From Cheiracanthium punctorium (lineage: Eukaryota; Arthropoda; Arachnida; Araneae; Cheiracanthiidae), in the NCBI GenBank assembly GCA_038373885.1, contig JAWZYV010000091.1, positions 496,001 through 560,000 of the forward strand: a stretch of 64,000 bases of DNA. Reading direction: 5' to 3'. Positions within the stretch are counted from its first letter, which is position 1, and each line of letters starts with the position of its first letter. The translations under genes were made by a program, and so were the position numbers. Below, in pieces: positions 61,166-64,000 of this stretch. Below the pieces are notes generated by a model. The model searched no databases. It saw only the letters and a program-made list of their open reading frames with translations, and had not been told where the DNA came from.

Positions 61166-64000
61166 GTTTGCCTGTAGAGGGTAGCTCATGTCAATGAATG
61201 TATTATTTAAACTACTATTCTGGGTTTTATCTTGACTATTTAGATGCTCATCAAAAGGGAAAAAACTTTTGAATTTTTGTACTTTTACAAAAATGCTTTA
61301 AAACTAACCGCGAATCACAAGCTTAGCGTGCACATGCACCATATTTGACTGTCTTAAGTGGTGGTTGTGGTACGAAATTGCTGCTGCTTCGTTGTTAACC
61401 TGAAATATATTAACAGATTCTTACTAAAGACTTTTTTCGTAATTTGGATCATTGTGAATGTTTATACCTAGAATTAAATATTCATTACATCAAAACAGAA
61501 AATCCTAAATTCGCCACAAATAAATAAATAATAAATAAGTAAAATAAAATGATTAAAAATACTTTTGTTTATCAATTTTAAAAGCGTTTAAAAAAGTAAT
61601 ACTGCACTAATTCACGCTACTGGTACATCTATTCCAAAAAGGGGGGAATATTGAAATGTTTAAACATATTTAAAGATAATAATAATAAAATATAAAATAT
61701 TATTACCATAATTTAAAAAATACTTTCTGTAAATAAACAAAATCTAAGCAAACTCACTTTCAAAATTTATATCAAGGAAACAAAATGCACATTTATTATT
61801 TTAGAAACATCTTTTTCATTCAATAAAATATGAAGAAAACATTTCTGAAATTAGCTCATGGAGCATCAGGCATAAGCATAAGCATGCTAGCATTAAATTT
61901 CATGCTCGAATGGTTATAAGTAAATGATATACCGCTAAATTTTAAGAGACCGAAGTAGCATTTGAATACTATATTTTCAGAAGATTTTAGAGCATCTGAA
62001 CCAAATATATGTATAATTTTACTAATATGAAGCAGTATCTTATTTCAAGTACTTTTATGTTAGCAATTACTTACTATACTTTTCATTTAATTTTATTTTA
62101 ACCTTGTTATGGCCATTTTTAAATTTAGCTACATATGATACTTCGCCTCCACAATCTTATTGCTGAATTGGAACGACAAGATAATTATCTCTGTAAGACG
62201 AAAAAGTATGAAAAATAACCTATTAAGATGCAAAATTGAAATTTCTTGTGTTTCTTTACAAGAATAAAGCAGTAGGTTTGTGCTTTCCGAAATTCTGCAA
62301 GCAAAGTAAAGCGAAGTTATGTTGCCATTATTACTGCTATTACTGTCAACATTTTTATATTTATATATGCTATTTCTAATACAGGAACATATTATGTTTC
62401 TTTAATAAATTATTACTTTGTACAAAGTGCTTAGTTCTTTTCATGTAATACATTTTATGATTTTTTCATTCTTTGAACTCACACTATCCATTGCTTTAGT
62501 AAAAAAAATAATTACAACGTGCAGCCTACACATCACTAAATGCTGTGTAATTACATGCATATATATGTTGGGCATATTTTATACTTGAACCACAAACTGC
62601 TCTAAACATAACCTTTCCAAATCAATATGCGCATTTTAAAGTGCTTAAATCTCTTATCTTCTCTCTTTTAAGGCTATGTTCTGTGTAATCCTCATGCAAA
62701 AGCCTTAGACATGATGAGGAGCAGAAATGCATTGTTAAACTGATTTTTTTTTTCCGCGCTTTTGAGTCCGTGTCGTATCTAGGTCACTCCAGAGGTGGAC
62801 CGGAAAGTTATGGAAAATGATTTTTTAATCCAAAAAAAGGAAGGAAGTCAGTGGGCGAATGCGACAGAATTCTTGTAACAATTACAGTCTTCTTCCTAAA
62901 AGTTCACAGAACTTCTCAGGCGAGAACGAAGAAAATCACTCGTAAGAGGGCTTATTCTCTCCCACACCATGTGCCAAATTATTGTCAATCCAGGCGTTCG
63001 AATATTCTTTTGTGTCAAGGTGCCGAAACGGTTGCGAGTCTGGAGAGAAAAGCAAATAATAATTAATAGCCTCAAGAATCAGGGGCAAAACGTTTCTCCA
63101 CGCCGATCAAATAATTTTCTCGGTCATTTTTTCTTCAGGCAGCATTAAAGGAATTTTATTTTAAGATTTTACTTATAAAATTTACTGACACCAAACTTAC
63201 AAGACTAATACAAGGATAGTTTTCGAAATTTTTGAACTTGCCTATTTGTATTTCAAATATTAATTTCGTAAGTGTTTAAACGGTTGAGATTTATATAAAA
63301 CTTATGAGAAAAAAAATTAAATTTTTTTAGGAGTTTTAAATGTAAAAAAAAAAAACAAAAAACAAAAACAGAAATTGAAGGATTCGCCACCGAACGGACG
63401 TCCTACGAGAGTTCGGAGTTACATGTGATATCTCACAGGGAAAAGAAAAATCTCTCATTTTTCCAAAAACTTGAATGATTTAAGCAGCATATTTTTTTCA
63501 ACACACAAGCCCTTCAGTTGAGTTATACATTCTCTTACGTACGAAATACAAAGATAAGAGTATCTTAGAGTGAAATGCCACACTTTTAGCTCAACAGGGA
63601 GGGGGGCACAAGGGGTTTCGACTTCCCTAAATATGAGAAGAGCCAAAATGCCAAAAGCCCCAAACTATGCCATTCGCCCGTTCTCTGTTCTGACGTCAAA
63701 ACGTTATTATGGTTTTATTTTTAGCACAAAAGTAACGTTCAAACTGTTCCAATAAAACAAATTTGGATTCTAGGGTCAATTGGTGCGGAAACTATAGTGC
63801 ATATTTAAAGTAGAAATAGGCAAAAAACTGAAAAAAGTCCGAAAATTTCGAATATTTTTGCTGATTAAAAATTCTTCTACTGATGAACGAGGTCGAAAAC
63901 TTGATTTTAGATTACCCACAGCATACCGAAAAGATTGAAACCTTTTACTCTATTGTTTGCTAGGGGAAGTGCTCAGATGCAGAGAAAAAAGAACCACCCA
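61166..64000. other. Intergenic sequence, no gene supported
   Basis: AT-rich to the right edge. Short frames at 62851-63066 and 63455-63755 overlap on both strands and show no motif. No transposon ends were recognised. Confidence 0.45.

Overview
This window looks like nuclear DNA from an arthropod, and I suspect an arachnid. It is AT-rich and has long introns with GT-AG splice sites. It carries many remnants of cut-and-paste DNA transposons, tRNA-derived SINEs and microsatellites. There are no bacterial-type operons, no rRNA, no CRISPR arrays and no convincing free-standing tRNA genes. Nearly all open frames over 60 codons are chance frames or lie in repeats. The exceptions are the exons and transposases listed below. 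The organism call is inference from gene structure and repeat types, not from a database match.

The main gene is on the minus strand and fills the left half of the window. It encodes a secreted or membrane-anchored extracellular-matrix protein with PAN/Apple modules followed by a ZP (zona pellucida) domain. This is the architecture of NompA, the dendritic-cap protein of insect mechanosensory organs, and of nematode NOAH proteins. I assembled seven coding exons by hand: 22715-22778 (signal peptide), 11532-11801, 9965-10231, 9191-9303, 8065-8293, 7081-7230 and 471-645. All have GT-AG borders and matching phases, giving about 422 codons. The gene continues past the left edge with the rest of the ZP domain. 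A likely non-coding first exon (35963-36086) sits under a TATA/Inr core promoter near 36086-36110, so the transcript would be at least 35.6 kb long. As given, the ZP exon carries a one-base frameshift.

The introns and the right-hand intergenic half hold the mobile elements. They include a nearly intact mellifera-type mariner (3162-4449) with one frameshift. A P-element-like transposon (49254-51352) has 31-bp inverted termini and 7-8 bp target duplications but encodes only a THAP-type DNA-binding protein broken by two frameshifts. A Tc1-like relic with IR/DR-style ends (37479-38965) is interrupted by a 100-bp hAT-type MITE. A second, decayed Tc1-like relic lies near 46940-47540. Other MITEs are hAT-type, piggyBac-type and pogo/Tigger-type, and there are several long-palindrome foldbacks. 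SINEs are found near 29 kb, 42.2 kb and 61 kb. An unnamed dispersed repeat is present twice (about 11.06 and 19.24 kb).

No second host gene could be supported from 36.1 kb to the right end. The transposons there look like a TE-rich intergenic region upstream of the nompA-like promoter.
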